Positions 8,754-17,704 of a stretch of 64,000 nt of DNA are shown piece after piece. The position numbers and the translations under genes are program-made. The notes under the pieces were generated by a model. It was given only the letters and a program-made list of their open reading frames with translations, made no database searches and had not been told where the DNA came from. Within the stretch, counting starts at the first letter, position 1. Every line of letters begins with the position of its first letter. This stretch comes from AWTP1-13 sp963832445 (lineage in GTDB: Bacteria; Pseudomonadota; Alphaproteobacteria; Rhizobiales; Hyphomicrobiaceae). Location: positions 62,001 through 126,000 of the forward strand of contig CAWHUM010000007.1 of assembly GCA_963832445.1 (NCBI GenBank). The letters run 5' to 3'.

Positions 8754-8837
8754 GTCCGAAGCTTGCGTTAATGGCTTGTTCTTCTATGAAAGGGAGCAGC
8801 CGCAGTTGCCCTTCGCTTCTGCCTGGTCGGAGCCCAG

Positions 8838-11483
8838 ATGAAACCCGAGACACCGCGCCCGATTCTGCTCAGGAACTACCGCCCTCCCGGCTACCTCGTC
8901 GATGCGGTCAATCTCGATGTAGCGCTGCATCCGAGGCACGCGCGCGTTCGCTCGCGCCTGCGGGTGCGGCCCAATCCTGCCGTGGCCAAGCCCGGCGCCC
9001 TGAAGCTCGATGGCGAGCTGCTGGAGCTCGAGTCCGTGCGGCTCGACGGGCGCTTGCTGGCGAAGGGCGACTACAAGAGCACAGACAAAGAGCTGGTGAT
9101 CGCCTCGGTACCGGGCCAACCCTTCACGCTGGAAATCGCCACCTACTGCAATCCCGAAGCCAACAAGGCGCTGACGGGACTCTATCGTTCCAAAGGCATC
9201 TACTGCACGCAGTGTGAAGCCCAGGGCTTCCGCCGCATCACCTATTTCCCCGATCGGCCCGACGTGCTGGCGACCTACTCTGTGCGCGTCGAGGCCGACC
9301 GCGAGGAGGCCCCGGTGCTGCTCGCCAACGGCAACCCGGTGGAGCGCGGCACGCTCGACGGGGGCAAGCGCCACTACGCGGTGTGGCGCGATCCGCATCC
9401 CAAACCCTCGTACCTGTTCGCGCTGGTCGGCGGCAATCTTGCCTCTTTTGCGTCCGAGTTCACCACCATGTCGGGCAAGAAGGTGGACCTGCGCATCTAT
9501 GTGGAGCCCGGCAAGGAGGGGCGCTGCGCCTGGGCGATGGATTCGCTCAAGCGCTCGATGCGATGGGACGAGGAGCGTTTCGGGCGCGAATACGATCTCG
9601 AGGTGTTCAACATCGTCGCCGTGTCGGACTTCAACATGGGGGCGATGGAGAACAAGGGGCTGAACATCTTCAACGACGCCCTGGTGCTCGCGTCCCCCGA
9701 AACCGCCACCGACAGCACCTTCATCGGCATCGAGCGGGTCATTGCACACGAGTATTTTCACAACTGGACGGGAAACCGCATCACCTGCCGCGACTGGTTC
9801 CAGCTCTGCCTCAAAGAAGGCCTGACCGTGTTCCGCGATCAGGAGTTCGGGGCGGACGAGCGATCGCCGGCAGAGCAGCGCATCAACGAGGTGCGCGGCT
9901 TGAAGGCCAGACAGTTTCCGGAAGACTCGGGGCCCCTCGCCCACCCTGTGCGTCCGGACCGCTACATCGAGATCAACAATTTCTACACGGCGACCGTCTA
10001 CCAGAAGGGCGCCGAGATCGTGCGCATGCTCCAGACCCTGCTCGGGCGGGAGGGCTTCCGAAAGGGCATGGACCTCTACTTCGAGCGCCATGACGGGCAG
10101 GCCGCAACGGTGGAGGATTTTGTCGCGTGTTTCGAGGACGCGTCGGGGAGGGACCTGAAGCAGTTCATGACGTGGTACTCGCAGGCCGGTACGCCAGAGC
10201 TCGTTTGCCAGCTGAAGTACGACGCCAAGGCCAAGACTGCCGACCTCACCGTCAACCAGGTGCTGCCGCCCACACCAGGCGAGGCGAAGAAGAAGCCGCT
10301 CCACATCCCGCTCAAAGTCGGGCTGCTCGGCGGCAACGGACAGGATTTGGACCTCATCCTGGCCTCGGGCGAGCGTGTCGAGGATGGGGTTGTCGAGCTG
10401 CGCAGGCGCACCGAGCGCTTCCGTTTCGTCGACGTGCCGTCCCGGCCGGTGGCCTCGCTGGCGCGAGGATTCTCCGCGCCTGTCAATCTTACCGTCGACC
10501 GCACGGAAGCCGAGCTGCAGTTCCTGATGGCCAGCGACAGTGATCTGTTCAATCGCTGGCAGGCAGCAAACGACTATGCGATGCGGGTGCTGCTGCGTGC
10601 GATGGAGGCGATCCAGAACGGCAGCCGCCCAGCGCAGCCAAAGGCCTTCATCGATGCCTTATCGGTGACCATCGGCAACGACGCGCTCGAGCCCGGCTAT
10701 CGTGCGCAGATGCTGTATCTGCCGAGCGAAAGCGACCTGGCGCGCATCGTCGGCAAGAACGTCGACCCGCTCGCCATTCACAAGGCCCGCAATGCGCTGC
10801 GCAAGGCCATCGGCACGCGGCTCCATGAGACGCTGGCCGACACCTACAGGCGCATGGAGGTCAAGGGCCCCTATTCGCCCGACCCGGAGCCGACCGGGCG
10901 GCGGGCGTTGCGCAACGTCGCGCTCGGCTATCTGACGTGCCGCGGCAAGCCCGAGGACATCACCCGCGCGGTTCATCATTTCGAGCAAAGCCGCAACCTC
11001 ACGGACGAAACTGTGGGCCTCTCCGTGCTGTCGGAGCTGAACGCGCCAGCCCGCGCCAAGGCGTTCGAACGGTTCCACGAGCGCTGGAAGGGCGATCATC
11101 TGGTGATCGACAGCTGGTTCGCCTACCAGGCCGCCTCACCGCTCGCCTCATCGCTGGCAACCGTGAAGAAGCTCGCGCGCCACCCGCTGTTCTCGATCGA
11201 GAACCCCAACAAGGTCCGGGCACTGATCGGCACTTTCGCCATGGGCAACCCGGTCAATTTCAACCGGCCCGACGGCAAGGGTTACGACTTCGTGGCACAG
11301 CGGGTGCTGGAGCTCGACGCTTTCAACCCGCAGATTGCCGCCCGCATACTCTCGGCCTTCCGCAGCTGGAAGGCGCTGGAGCCCAAGCGCCAGCACGTTG
11401 CAAAGAAAACATTGCAACGCATCGCCAAGACCCGCCCGCTCTCGCACGACGTGATCGAGATCGTCTCGAAGATGCTCGAGTAG
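8838..11483 (+). CDS. pepN: Aminopeptidase N (M1 metallopeptidase)
   Basis: 881 residues, the usual length for bacterial PepN. The exopeptidase motif GAMENKGLNIF is at about residue 268 and the zinc motif HEYFHNWTGNRITC at about 304, with the third ligand Glu in LKEGLTVFRDQEF about 19 residues on. The N-terminal beta domain (DVALHPRHARVRSRLRV) and the long C-terminal helical domain, ending in a run rich in Lys and Arg (KPKRQHVAKKTLQRIAKTRP-like), are complete. It removes N-terminal residues from peptides in the cytoplasm. It stands alone between the CoA-transferase and a kinase-like gene. The ATG at 8838 starts the family-typical N-terminus KPETPRPILLRNYRPPGYLV; no better start was seen. Confidence 0.95.
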   Translation: MKPETPRPILLRNYRPPGYLVDAVNLDVALHPRHARVRSRLRVRPNPAVAKPGALKLDGELLELESVRLDGRLLAKGDYKSTDKELVIASVPGQPFTLEIATYCNPEANKALTGLYRSKGIYCTQCEAQGFRRITYFPDRPDVLATYSVRVEADREEAPVLLANGNPVERGTLDGGKRHYAVWRDPHPKPSYLFALVGGNLASFASEFTTMSGKKVDLRIYVEPGKEGRCAWAMDSLKRSMRWDEERFGREYDLEVFNIVAVSDFNMGAMENKGLNIFNDALVLASPETATDSTFIGIERVIAHEYFHNWTGNRITCRDWFQLCLKEGLTVFRDQEFGADERSPAEQRINEVRGLKARQFPEDSGPLAHPVRPDRYIEINNFYTATVYQKGAEIVRMLQTLLGREGFRKGMDLYFERHDGQAATVEDFVACFEDASGRDLKQFMTWYSQAGTPELVCQLKYDAKAKTADLTVNQVLPPTPGEAKKKPLHIPLKVGLLGGNGQDLDLILASGERVEDGVVELRRRTERFRFVDVPSRPVASLARGFSAPVNLTVDRTEAELQFLMASDSDLFNRWQAANDYAMRVLLRAMEAIQNGSRPAQPKAFIDALSVTIGNDALEPGYRAQMLYLPSESDLARIVGKNVDPLAIHKARNALRKAIGTRLHETLADTYRRMEVKGPYSPDPEPTGRRALRNVALGYLTCRGKPEDITRAVHHFEQSRNLTDETVGLSVLSELNAPARAKAFERFHERWKGDHLVIDSWFAYQAASPLASSLATVKKLARHPLFSIENPNKVRALIGTFAMGNPVNFNRPDGKGYDFVAQRVLELDAFNPQIAARILSAFRSWKALEPKRQHVAKKTLQRIAKTRPLSHDVIEIVSKMLE

Positions 11484-11645
11484 AATCGCGGACACAGCCC
11501 GCGCCACAATTTTGCCGCAGGGCCGCATCGGCCCTCGACAAGGCACTGGTGCGTCGGTCAAAGTGTTCAGGTGATTCGTTGGCGTGTTCTGCCGGCGGGT
11601 CTGTCGAGGGCAGCATTTTCTGACAACTCGGGCGAGGGACAAGGG

Positions 11646-12665
11646 ATGGCGCTGGGCACGTCACCCCAATGGGGGATTCCGTCTTCCGGCACGGAAGGCG
11701 AGGGGCATTCATCTTTCACAAGCGTACGCCGCATGCTCGACAGGCCGTGGCTGGCCAAGGGCGCGGCGGCGCTGTACCTGTTCGGCCTTGGGCTGATCAT
11801 AACCATGGGCTGGCACGACCCCGTTGCTGCCGGAACAGGCGCTACTATCGCCGGCCTGCCAGCGTTGCATCTCGCGTTCCTCATGGCGACCGGGGCCGCA
11901 GCGGCTTTTCTCACGCTCGGCAGGTACGAAACGCAGCTCACCGTTGCCGACCATCCGCAGCCGACCCCGACGGTCACCGGCGCCGACCAACTTCTGGCGC
12001 AGATGAGCCACGAGTTGCGCACACCGCTCAATGCGATGATCGGGTTCTCCGAGGTGATGCTGCGCGAGTTGTACGGGCCGCTCGGCCACGTGCGCTATCA
12101 GGAGTACGCGGCGCATATCAGCGAGAGCGGCGGACGGCTGCTCAAGTCGTCGGAAGACGCGCTGGCCGTCACCGAGACCATGTCGGCAGTCATGGCCGAC
12201 CGACTGGCCGGCCGGCGCGAGCGGGTCATTGCCAGCGGCCTGGTGCGGGATGCATGGACCGCTACAGATGGCACCCGGGGCGACACCAAGCTGGCGATGA
12301 GCAACTGCACGGCGTGCGACATCGTTTGCGAGAAGCGCGCCACGGGACAGGCGTTCCAGCATCTGCTGCGCGAGGCGGTGGCGCGGGCGGTGGCAGGCGG
12401 GGCCGTGGAGGTGAAAGGGCGCCGGCGCGGCGGCGCCCGCAGCATCGAAATCAGGGTGGTCAACCGGTCGGGGGAGGCGGGGGTCCGCCGTCAGGAAAAC
12501 GCGCCTGCCGGCGCGAACCCGCAAGGCCATCCTCCCGCCGGTAGCAGTCTGCGCGTGATGCTCGCACGCCTGCTGCTGGAGATGCAGGGCGCGACGATCA
12601 GCCTTTGGGATGAGGGCGAGGCTGGCATCTGGTACGCCTGCGTGGCATTTCCCCCGCCCGCCTAG
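11646..12665 (+). CDS. Membrane histidine kinase-like protein with degenerate ATPase domain
   Basis: 339 residues from the ATG at 11646, preceded by GAGGGACAAGGG. Two hydrophobic segments (about residues 37-53 and 62-85) are followed by a HisKA domain with an intact H-box, QMSHELRTPLNAMIGFSEVM (His at about residue 122). The region where the ATP-binding domain should lie has no recognisable N, G1 or G2 boxes: it contains LLREAVARAVAGGAVEVKGR and ends LWDEGEAGIWYACVAFPPPA without GxGxG. It may keep only dimerisation and phosphotransfer, or act as an inactive partner. No response regulator is adjacent. Its stop codon TAG (12663-12665) lies inside palindromic element A at 12662, so the C-terminus may have been set by insertion of that repeat. 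An earlier in-frame start at 11571 is less likely. Confidence 0.7.
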   Translation: MALGTSPQWGIPSSGTEGEGHSSFTSVRRMLDRPWLAKGAAALYLFGLGLIITMGWHDPVAAGTGATIAGLPALHLAFLMATGAAAAFLTLGRYETQLTVADHPQPTPTVTGADQLLAQMSHELRTPLNAMIGFSEVMLRELYGPLGHVRYQEYAAHISESGGRLLKSSEDALAVTETMSAVMADRLAGRRERVIASGLVRDAWTATDGTRGDTKLAMSNCTACDIVCEKRATGQAFQHLLREAVARAVAGGAVEVKGRRRGGARSIEIRVVNRSGEAGVRRQENAPAGANPQGHPPAGSSLRVMLARLLLEMQGATISLWDEGEAGIWYACVAFPPPA

Positions 12666-12736
12666 TGTCCTGATCGCGAAATTCGTCTCACTGTGCGGCG
12701 AACGCGGTACGAATTTCGCGATCTGAAGGACACTAG
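12662..12736. repeat. Palindromic element A, copy 2
   Basis: 75 bp, nearly identical to copy 1 in both arms (CTAGTGTCCTGATCGCGAAA at the left, GGACACTAG at the right) and with the same three-base bulge; the loop sequence differs. Its first bases CTAG contain the TAG that ends the kinase-like gene. Confidence 0.85.
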
Positions 12737-12749
12737 CAAAACCATGATG

Positions 12750-12825
12750 CTAGTGTGATGATCGAGAAGTCCGCTCTCGACCCCTGCCCAAACCGAAGTA
12801 GCGGACTTCTCGATCATCACACTGG
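12750..12825. repeat. Palindromic element B, copy 2
   Basis: About 76 bp, starting CTAGTGTGATGATCGAGAAG and ending GATCATCACACTGG. Compared with copy 1 the outer stem has T for C on the left and A for G on the right, a compensated change. It sits 13 bases after element A and about 35 bases beyond the stop of the minus-strand gene at 12862, so it lies between two convergent genes. Confidence 0.85.
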
Positions 12826-12861
12826 GAACCCGAGGCAACCGCCGTCCAGGTCAGACCATCG

Positions 12862-13386
12862 CTAGGGCCGTTCGTTGGCCTGGAGATTGGGCTCGTCGAG
12901 CAGGTTCTGCCTTGGACGCCGCAGATCCCGCCAGCGCATGAACTGGCGGCGTTCCTCGCTCGTCAGAGCCGCCGCGATCTCTGCGTAGAGCTTGTAGACC
13001 GCCTCGCGCGCCTTCTGGTCGACCGTCAGCAGCCGTGCCTGTACGACCTGATAGCGCTCGATATCGAAGTTTTCGGCGGTCAAAACTTTCAGCAGCTCCT
13101 CGCGGGCCTCGCGCAGGTCTCGGCGCAGGGGGCGCACGACGCGCCGCTGATCCTCCGCGCGAGCCCACAACTCCTTGCGCCGCTCTTCGGGGAGCGTATT
13201 GGCGAAACTCAGCAGATTGGGCGTTACATGCTGCGCCCCGCCAGACTGCGACAAAGCCCGATGGCGCCACAGGCTGGCAGCCGTCGCACCCACAACAACG
13301 AGGTTGAGCGCCAGCGACGCCAATAGCGCGGCCACCATCCAGCGAGGAGCCGGGGAGCTGCGCATGCTGGTCACGGCGGCCGTCAT
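12862..13386 (-). CDS. Periplasmic heavy-metal sensor-like protein (Spy/CpxP-like)
   Basis: 174 residues. One N-terminal membrane anchor (about 17-40, APRWMVAALLASLALNLVVV) is followed by a helical, charged periplasmic part, with LPEERRKELWARAEDQRRVV, PLRRDLREAREELLKVLTAE, and ALTSEERRQFMRWRDL near the end. This all-helical LTxxQ-like pattern (here LTSEERRQF) is that of metal-resistance/periplasmic sensor proteins related to CpxP and CnrX, which sense metals or envelope stress. It is the last gene of an operon with an ECF sigma factor and a probable anti-sigma factor and overlaps the latter by four bases. In CnrYXH-type systems such a protein controls the anti-sigma factor; that role is inferred here from context. 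Confidence 0.72.
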   Translation of the reverse strand: MTAAVTSMRSSPAPRWMVAALLASLALNLVVVGATAASLWRHRALSQSGGAQHVTPNLLSFANTLPEERRKELWARAEDQRRVVRPLRRDLREAREELLKVLTAENFDIERYQVVQARLLTVDQKAREAVYKLYAEIAAALTSEERRQFMRWRDLRRPRQNLLDEPNLQANERP

Positions 13387-13910
13387 AGAACGTCCTCATC
13401 GAACGGGTCGACTTGAGCAAGGTTGTAGCCGCTGCGGTCCAGCCCCACGAGGTCTGCCAGCTGAGGCATGACGCTCTGCGGCAAGCTGGAGAGCCCGAGC
13501 AGGACGCCGCCGACGAGCGAGGCTGCAAGCAACCCGGCGGCGCTCGCCTTGCCGTGCGCCAAGCCCATCCAGCCATGGCGCATCCGGCGAGGTGCCGGCA
13601 TCCGAGCGCGGGAAGAGCCGCCGGGCGGCTGGGAGACGATGCTCACGATGCGCGGGGAGCGCTTGGCGGCGGCAACTATGCGGTCAGCCAGCGCCGCCTC
13701 GGCCGCGAGCGCCGGAAGCGGCGCGCGCTCCAGCACGCGATCCAGGCCTTCCGCCTCGGCCAGCAGCCTTCGCGCCTGCGCATCGCGAGCGACCAGCTGG
13801 GCGGCCGCCGCACGCTCCTCGGCCGGCCAACGGGTACGATCGCCGCCGTACACGTCGAGAAGCCGCTCGAAGTCGGCAAGGTTCATGGAGGTGTTGTTCT
13901 TGCTTGGCAT
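13383..13910 (-). CDS. Probable single-span anti-sigma factor
   Basis: 175 residues with a soluble N-terminal half (LADFERLLDVYGGDRTRWPA, and EERAAAAQLVARDAQARRLL, a helical pattern), a basic linker around residues 90-110, and one membrane segment (about 120-142, SAAGLLAASLVGGVLLGLSS). The C-terminus, ending in DPFDEDVL, would be periplasmic. It has no zinc motif and I do not match it to a named family, but the topology and its position directly downstream of an ECF sigma gene (47 bases) and overlapping a periplasmic sensor gene (ATGA) fit an anti-sigma factor. Confidence is higher in the operon than in the function. Confidence 0.6.
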   Translation of the reverse strand: MPSKNNTSMNLADFERLLDVYGGDRTRWPAEERAAAAQLVARDAQARRLLAEAEGLDRVLERAPLPALAAEAALADRIVAAAKRSPRIVSIVSQPPGGSSRARMPAPRRMRHGWMGLAHGKASAAGLLAASLVGGVLLGLSSLPQSVMPQLADLVGLDRSGYNLAQVDPFDEDVL

Positions 13911-13957
13911 GATCTACGTCCAGTCTCTTGCAGGCGTCTCGTCACATCTCTCATTCT

Positions 13958-14641
13958 TCACTCGGCTTCCGGCATCAGCGCCCGCCATTCGTCCTTGAGC
14001 GAGTGCTTGAGCGCACGCCGGCCACGCGCCAGCAGCGACTCGACCGCCTCGTCGGATATGCCCATCGCCTCGCCGACCTCGACCTGGCTCATGCCCTCGT
14101 AGTGGAAGAGCGTGAGCGCCAACCTTTGCCGTTCCGGCAGCGCCTTGAGCGCCGCATCCACTCGAACTCCCAATTCGCGCTCCGCCAGATGCGTCACCTG
14201 CGTCGGCGGCGCGGCTTCCTCCGGTATGGCATCGCCCAGGCTCGTGTTGCGCCGGGCCCGTACGCGATCGATGCACAGGTTGGCCGCCACCCGCCGCAGC
14301 CAGGGTCTGACACCGCCCTGGCCGAGCTCCAGCCCAGCCGCATTGCGCCAAAGCCTGAGCAGCGTCTCCTGGGCCACGTCCTCGGCCTCCGCATCGTCCC
14401 GCAGCATGCGCCTGCCGATGGCCAACACTGTGGGCAGGTGCCGATCGACCAGGGCACGGAAGGACTGCGCCTCGCCCGCAGAGACCCGCGCGAGCAAAGT
14501 TGCTTCGTCCTCGATCTCGTCGGTTCCGGACCGCGAAACGGACCCGGCCCCAATCTTTCGCGCTAGCACCGGTTCAGCCTCGCGCCCGGCGGGTGTTGGC
14601 GTGGCCTCGACTGAGCCACTGTGCTCCCTTGTAAACGACAC
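13958..14641 (-). CDS. ECF-family RNA polymerase sigma factor
   Basis: 227 residues, with an N-terminal extension of about 45 residues before region 2. Sigma-70 region 2 is clear: RALVDRHLPTVLAIGRRMLR, DDAEAEDVAQETLLRLWRNA and VRPWLRRVAANLCIDRVRAR. Region 4 is ALPERQRLALTLFHYEGMSQ followed by VEVGEAMGISDEAVESLLAR and GRRALKH. It would direct RNA polymerase to a small regulon, probably envelope or metal stress given the downstream probable anti-sigma and periplasmic sensor genes. The three genes form a compact minus-strand operon. A shorter start inside the extension cannot be excluded. Confidence 0.9.
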   Translation of the reverse strand: MSFTREHSGSVEATPTPAGREAEPVLARKIGAGSVSRSGTDEIEDEATLLARVSAGEAQSFRALVDRHLPTVLAIGRRMLRDDAEAEDVAQETLLRLWRNAAGLELGQGGVRPWLRRVAANLCIDRVRARRNTSLGDAIPEEAAPPTQVTHLAERELGVRVDAALKALPERQRLALTLFHYEGMSQVEVGEAMGISDEAVESLLARGRRALKHSLKDEWRALMPEAE

Positions 14642-14667
14642 ACGCGTGCCTTTCCGTCGCTGCCAAG

Positions 14668-17637
14668 TTACACGATTAAATTATTGAAAAGCATAGATAC
14701 TTCGGCCTGCCGTTGCGCCAGATCCACTTCCAGGCGGGCAAAGTCTGCCGCCTCGCCGGCCCGCGCCAGAAGGGCTTTGAGACCAGGGGAGGCCTTCTCG
14801 GGGACAAATGGGCCGTCCAGACACAGGCGCAAGACCTGGGTCAGGTTGTGGAGGAGCCTGGCGGCGGGCAGCAACATGTCGGCGGCTGTGGCGGGCAACA
14901 AGCCGGCGTGCCGCAGATTGGCGAGCGCGCTGACGGTGTTGGTGCTCAGGACGCCCGGGTGCTGCGCCGCGTGCACAAGTTGCAGATACTGGGCGATGAA
15001 CTCGAGATCGACCAGGCCGCCGCGCACCTGCTTCAAGTCCCAGATGTCCTTGGTGCCCTTCTCCTTCTCGATGCGGGCGCGCATGTCGCGCACGTCGGCT
15101 GCGATCTTGGCGCGGTCGCGGGGGAGGGTGAGGACACGCCGGATCGCTGCCTCGACGTCTTTGCGCAGCGCCGGTGGACCCGAAATGACGCGGGCACGGG
15201 TCAGCGCCAGATGCTCCCAGGTCCACGCCTCACGCTGCTGGTACTCGATGAAGCTCGACAGCTGCGTGGCAACCGGACCTTTCTGGCCAGACGGCCGCAG
15301 GCGCATGTCGACCTCGTAGAGGTTGCCCTCGGCGGTGTGCGAGGCGAGCGCGCTGATCAGCCGCTGGGTGAGGCGCGTGTAGTACTGGATGGCGGGCAGC
15401 GGCTTCAATCCACTCGAGAGCTGGGCATCGGACGCGAAGTCGTAGACCACGATGAGGTCGAGGTCGGACGCAGCCGTCATCTCGCGGCCGCCGAGCTTGC
15501 CCATGGCGACGACTGCCACTGCGCCGCCGGCCACGCGGCCGCTGGTGCGCGCCATCTCGCGCTCGGCCACGGCCTGCATCGCCTGGATCATGCACTCGGC
15601 GAGCAGCGCGTAGGCGTCTCCGGCTTGCGCGGCGCCGATCGTTCCGGTGAGCACGCGCACGCCGATCAGGAACGCCTGCTCGTGGCCGATGAGCCGCGCC
15701 CGGTCGAGCGCCTCCTGGAAATCGTTGGCGCCTTTGAGCTCGGCGGCGATGATGGCCGAAAGATCCGCCGCGGTGGGGACGCTGCCGAAGAAGCCGGGCG
15801 CCAGCACGGCATCGAGCACGCGGCGGCGCCGGCTCAGGATGCGGGCCAGTCGCGGAGCGGTGCCCATGATGGCGGCGATCAGCTCGATCAGCCCCTGGTT
15901 CTGCTTGAGAAGGGAGAAAAGCTGGACGCTCGAGGGTAGCTCGGACAGAAAGCGATCGAAGCCGATGAAGGCCAGATCAGGATCGGCGGTTTTCGCAAGC
16001 GCATCGATGAGCAGGGGCTGCACCTCGGTCAGCAGCTCGCGAGCGCGCGGCGTGCGCACGGCCGGGTAGCGACCATGGTGCCATCCGCGCACGCCGGCGA
16101 TCACAGCCTCGGGCCGCTTGAAGCCCATGTTGGCAAGCGCTTGCAGCGTGCCTGGGTCGTCCGCCTCGCCGGCAAAGACCATGTTGGCACCGCCCCGCGT
16201 CAGCTCCGGACTGTGCTCGAAGAGACGAACGTAGTGGTCCTGCACGCGTTCCAATTCGGTCGTGAGGCGGGATGCGAACGCCGGGGTGTCGGCGAAGCCG
16301 CAGAAGCGGGCCACGGCGGCAAGCTTTTCGGGCTCGGAGGGAAGCGTCTGGGTCTGCTCGTCGGCGATCATCTGCAGGCGATGCTCGACGGTACGCAGGA
16401 AGCGATAGGCTTCGTCGAGCTCGCGCCGCACTTCGGCTGAGATCCACCCGCGTGCCTCCAGGCGCTCGAGCGCAACGAGCGTCTGCGACACGCGCAGCTC
16501 CGGCTGGCGGCCGCCGGCGATGAGCTGCTGGGTCTGGGCGAAGAACTCGATCTCGCGAATGCCGCCCCGCCCGACCTTGATGTCGTGGCCCGCGACGGCG
16601 ATCTCGCCGAAGCCACGAAACGCGTGGATCTGCCGCTTCATGGCGTGAATGTCGGCGATGGCGGCGAAATCGAGGTACTTGCGCCAGATGAAGGGCGAGA
16701 GGCCGGCGAGGAAGCTGTCACCGGCGGCGATGTCGCCGGCGACGGCACGCGCCTTGATGAGGGCGGCGCGCTCCCAGTTCTGGCCGACGCTCTCGTAGTA
16801 GTTGAGCGCAGCATCGGTGGAGATGGCGAGTGGGGTCGAGCCCGGGTCGGGACGCAGGCGCAGGTCGGTGCGAAAGACGTAGCCGTGCTCGGTGCGCTCC
16901 TGCAGCAGCCGCACGAGGTCGCGGGTGAGGCGCACGAAGAAGTGCTGCACCTCCAGGCCGGCGCGCAAGCGCACGCGCCGGGGCTCGTAGAGCACGATCA
17001 GATCGATGTCGGAGGAGTAGTTGAGCTCGAAGGCGCCGTGCTTGCCCATGGCCAAGACGATGTAGCCCGCAGGATCGGGCGCCAGCCAATCGCCCTTGGC
17101 GCGCGCCTGCGCGAACAGGAAATGCGCCGCAGCGGCCGCGGCAGCATCCGCAGCTTCGCTCAGGCAGCGCGCCACCGTCATCACCGGCCAGACGCCACCC
17201 AGATCGCACAAGGCGGTAAGCAGGGCGACGTCGGCCTTGAAGAGCCGCAACTCGCGCATGGCATCGGCCACCGCGTTCTGGGCGGCGACCGTGGAGGTCA
17301 TTTGCTGCAGGAGACGGGCGAAGCGCTGGTCGGGGTCGGCGGAGAGGGCGTCTTGCAGGGCCGCGGGTTTGCGCAGGATGAGCTCGGTGAGAAAGGGCGA
17401 GGCGCCGAAGATGCCGAGCAGAAGGTCGCGGACCGCGGGCTCGGCAATCAGCGCCGCCAACGGCGCAAGGCCGCCCTCGTCGCTGCAGCGGCGGCCCAGA
17501 TCGGCAAGCACGGCCGTCGCGCGCGCGCTGTCGTGCACCACGGGAGCGGATGCCAGGCGCTGGTGGAGCGGGTGGTGGGTCAGGGCTGGTCCTGCACGTT
17601 CGCCAAGCGAGAATGTTTCGGTGAGGATCGGCTGCAC
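14668..17637 (-). CDS. glnE: Bifunctional glutamine synthetase adenylyltransferase/adenylyl-removing enzyme
   Basis: 989 residues, full length for GlnE. It contains two nucleotidyltransferase domains with motifs NYSSDIDLIVLYEP (about residue 208, adenylyl-removing) and TAASDLDLIVVYDF (about residue 720, adenylyl-transferring), each followed by its GlnD-type helical domain. GKHGAFELNYS and GKLGGREMTA precede the two motifs as in the family. The enzyme switches glutamine synthetase activity by adding or removing AMP under PII control. It starts 67 bases after the stop of the upstream histidine kinase gene and may be read with it. An HtrA-type protease, a two-component system and glnE in this order are a common alphaproteobacterial neighbourhood. 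Confidence 0.95.
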   Translation of the reverse strand: MQPILTETFSLGERAGPALTHHPLHQRLASAPVVHDSARATAVLADLGRRCSDEGGLAPLAALIAEPAVRDLLLGIFGASPFLTELILRKPAALQDALSADPDQRFARLLQQMTSTVAAQNAVADAMRELRLFKADVALLTALCDLGGVWPVMTVARCLSEAADAAAAAAAHFLFAQARAKGDWLAPDPAGYIVLAMGKHGAFELNYSSDIDLIVLYEPRRVRLRAGLEVQHFFVRLTRDLVRLLQERTEHGYVFRTDLRLRPDPGSTPLAISTDAALNYYESVGQNWERAALIKARAVAGDIAAGDSFLAGLSPFIWRKYLDFAAIADIHAMKRQIHAFRGFGEIAVAGHDIKVGRGGIREIEFFAQTQQLIAGGRQPELRVSQTLVALERLEARGWISAEVRRELDEAYRFLRTVEHRLQMIADEQTQTLPSEPEKLAAVARFCGFADTPAFASRLTTELERVQDHYVRLFEHSPELTRGGANMVFAGEADDPGTLQALANMGFKRPEAVIAGVRGWHHGRYPAVRTPRARELLTEVQPLLIDALAKTADPDLAFIGFDRFLSELPSSVQLFSLLKQNQGLIELIAAIMGTAPRLARILSRRRRVLDAVLAPGFFGSVPTAADLSAIIAAELKGANDFQEALDRARLIGHEQAFLIGVRVLTGTIGAAQAGDAYALLAECMIQAMQAVAEREMARTSGRVAGGAVAVVAMGKLGGREMTAASDLDLIVVYDFASDAQLSSGLKPLPAIQYYTRLTQRLISALASHTAEGNLYEVDMRLRPSGQKGPVATQLSSFIEYQQREAWTWEHLALTRARVISGPPALRKDVEAAIRRVLTLPRDRAKIAADVRDMRARIEKEKGTKDIWDLKQVRGGLVDLEFIAQYLQLVHAAQHPGVLSTNTVSALANLRHAGLLPATAADMLLPAARLLHNLTQVLRLCLDGPFVPEKASPGLKALLARAGEAADFARLEVDLAQRQAEVSMLFNNLIV

Positions 17638-17704
17638 AGTCTACGCAATGCCGGCACCTGGAGATAGGGCGGCGTCGCGGCCATGGGAGGGCCGCCACCA
17701 TGCC

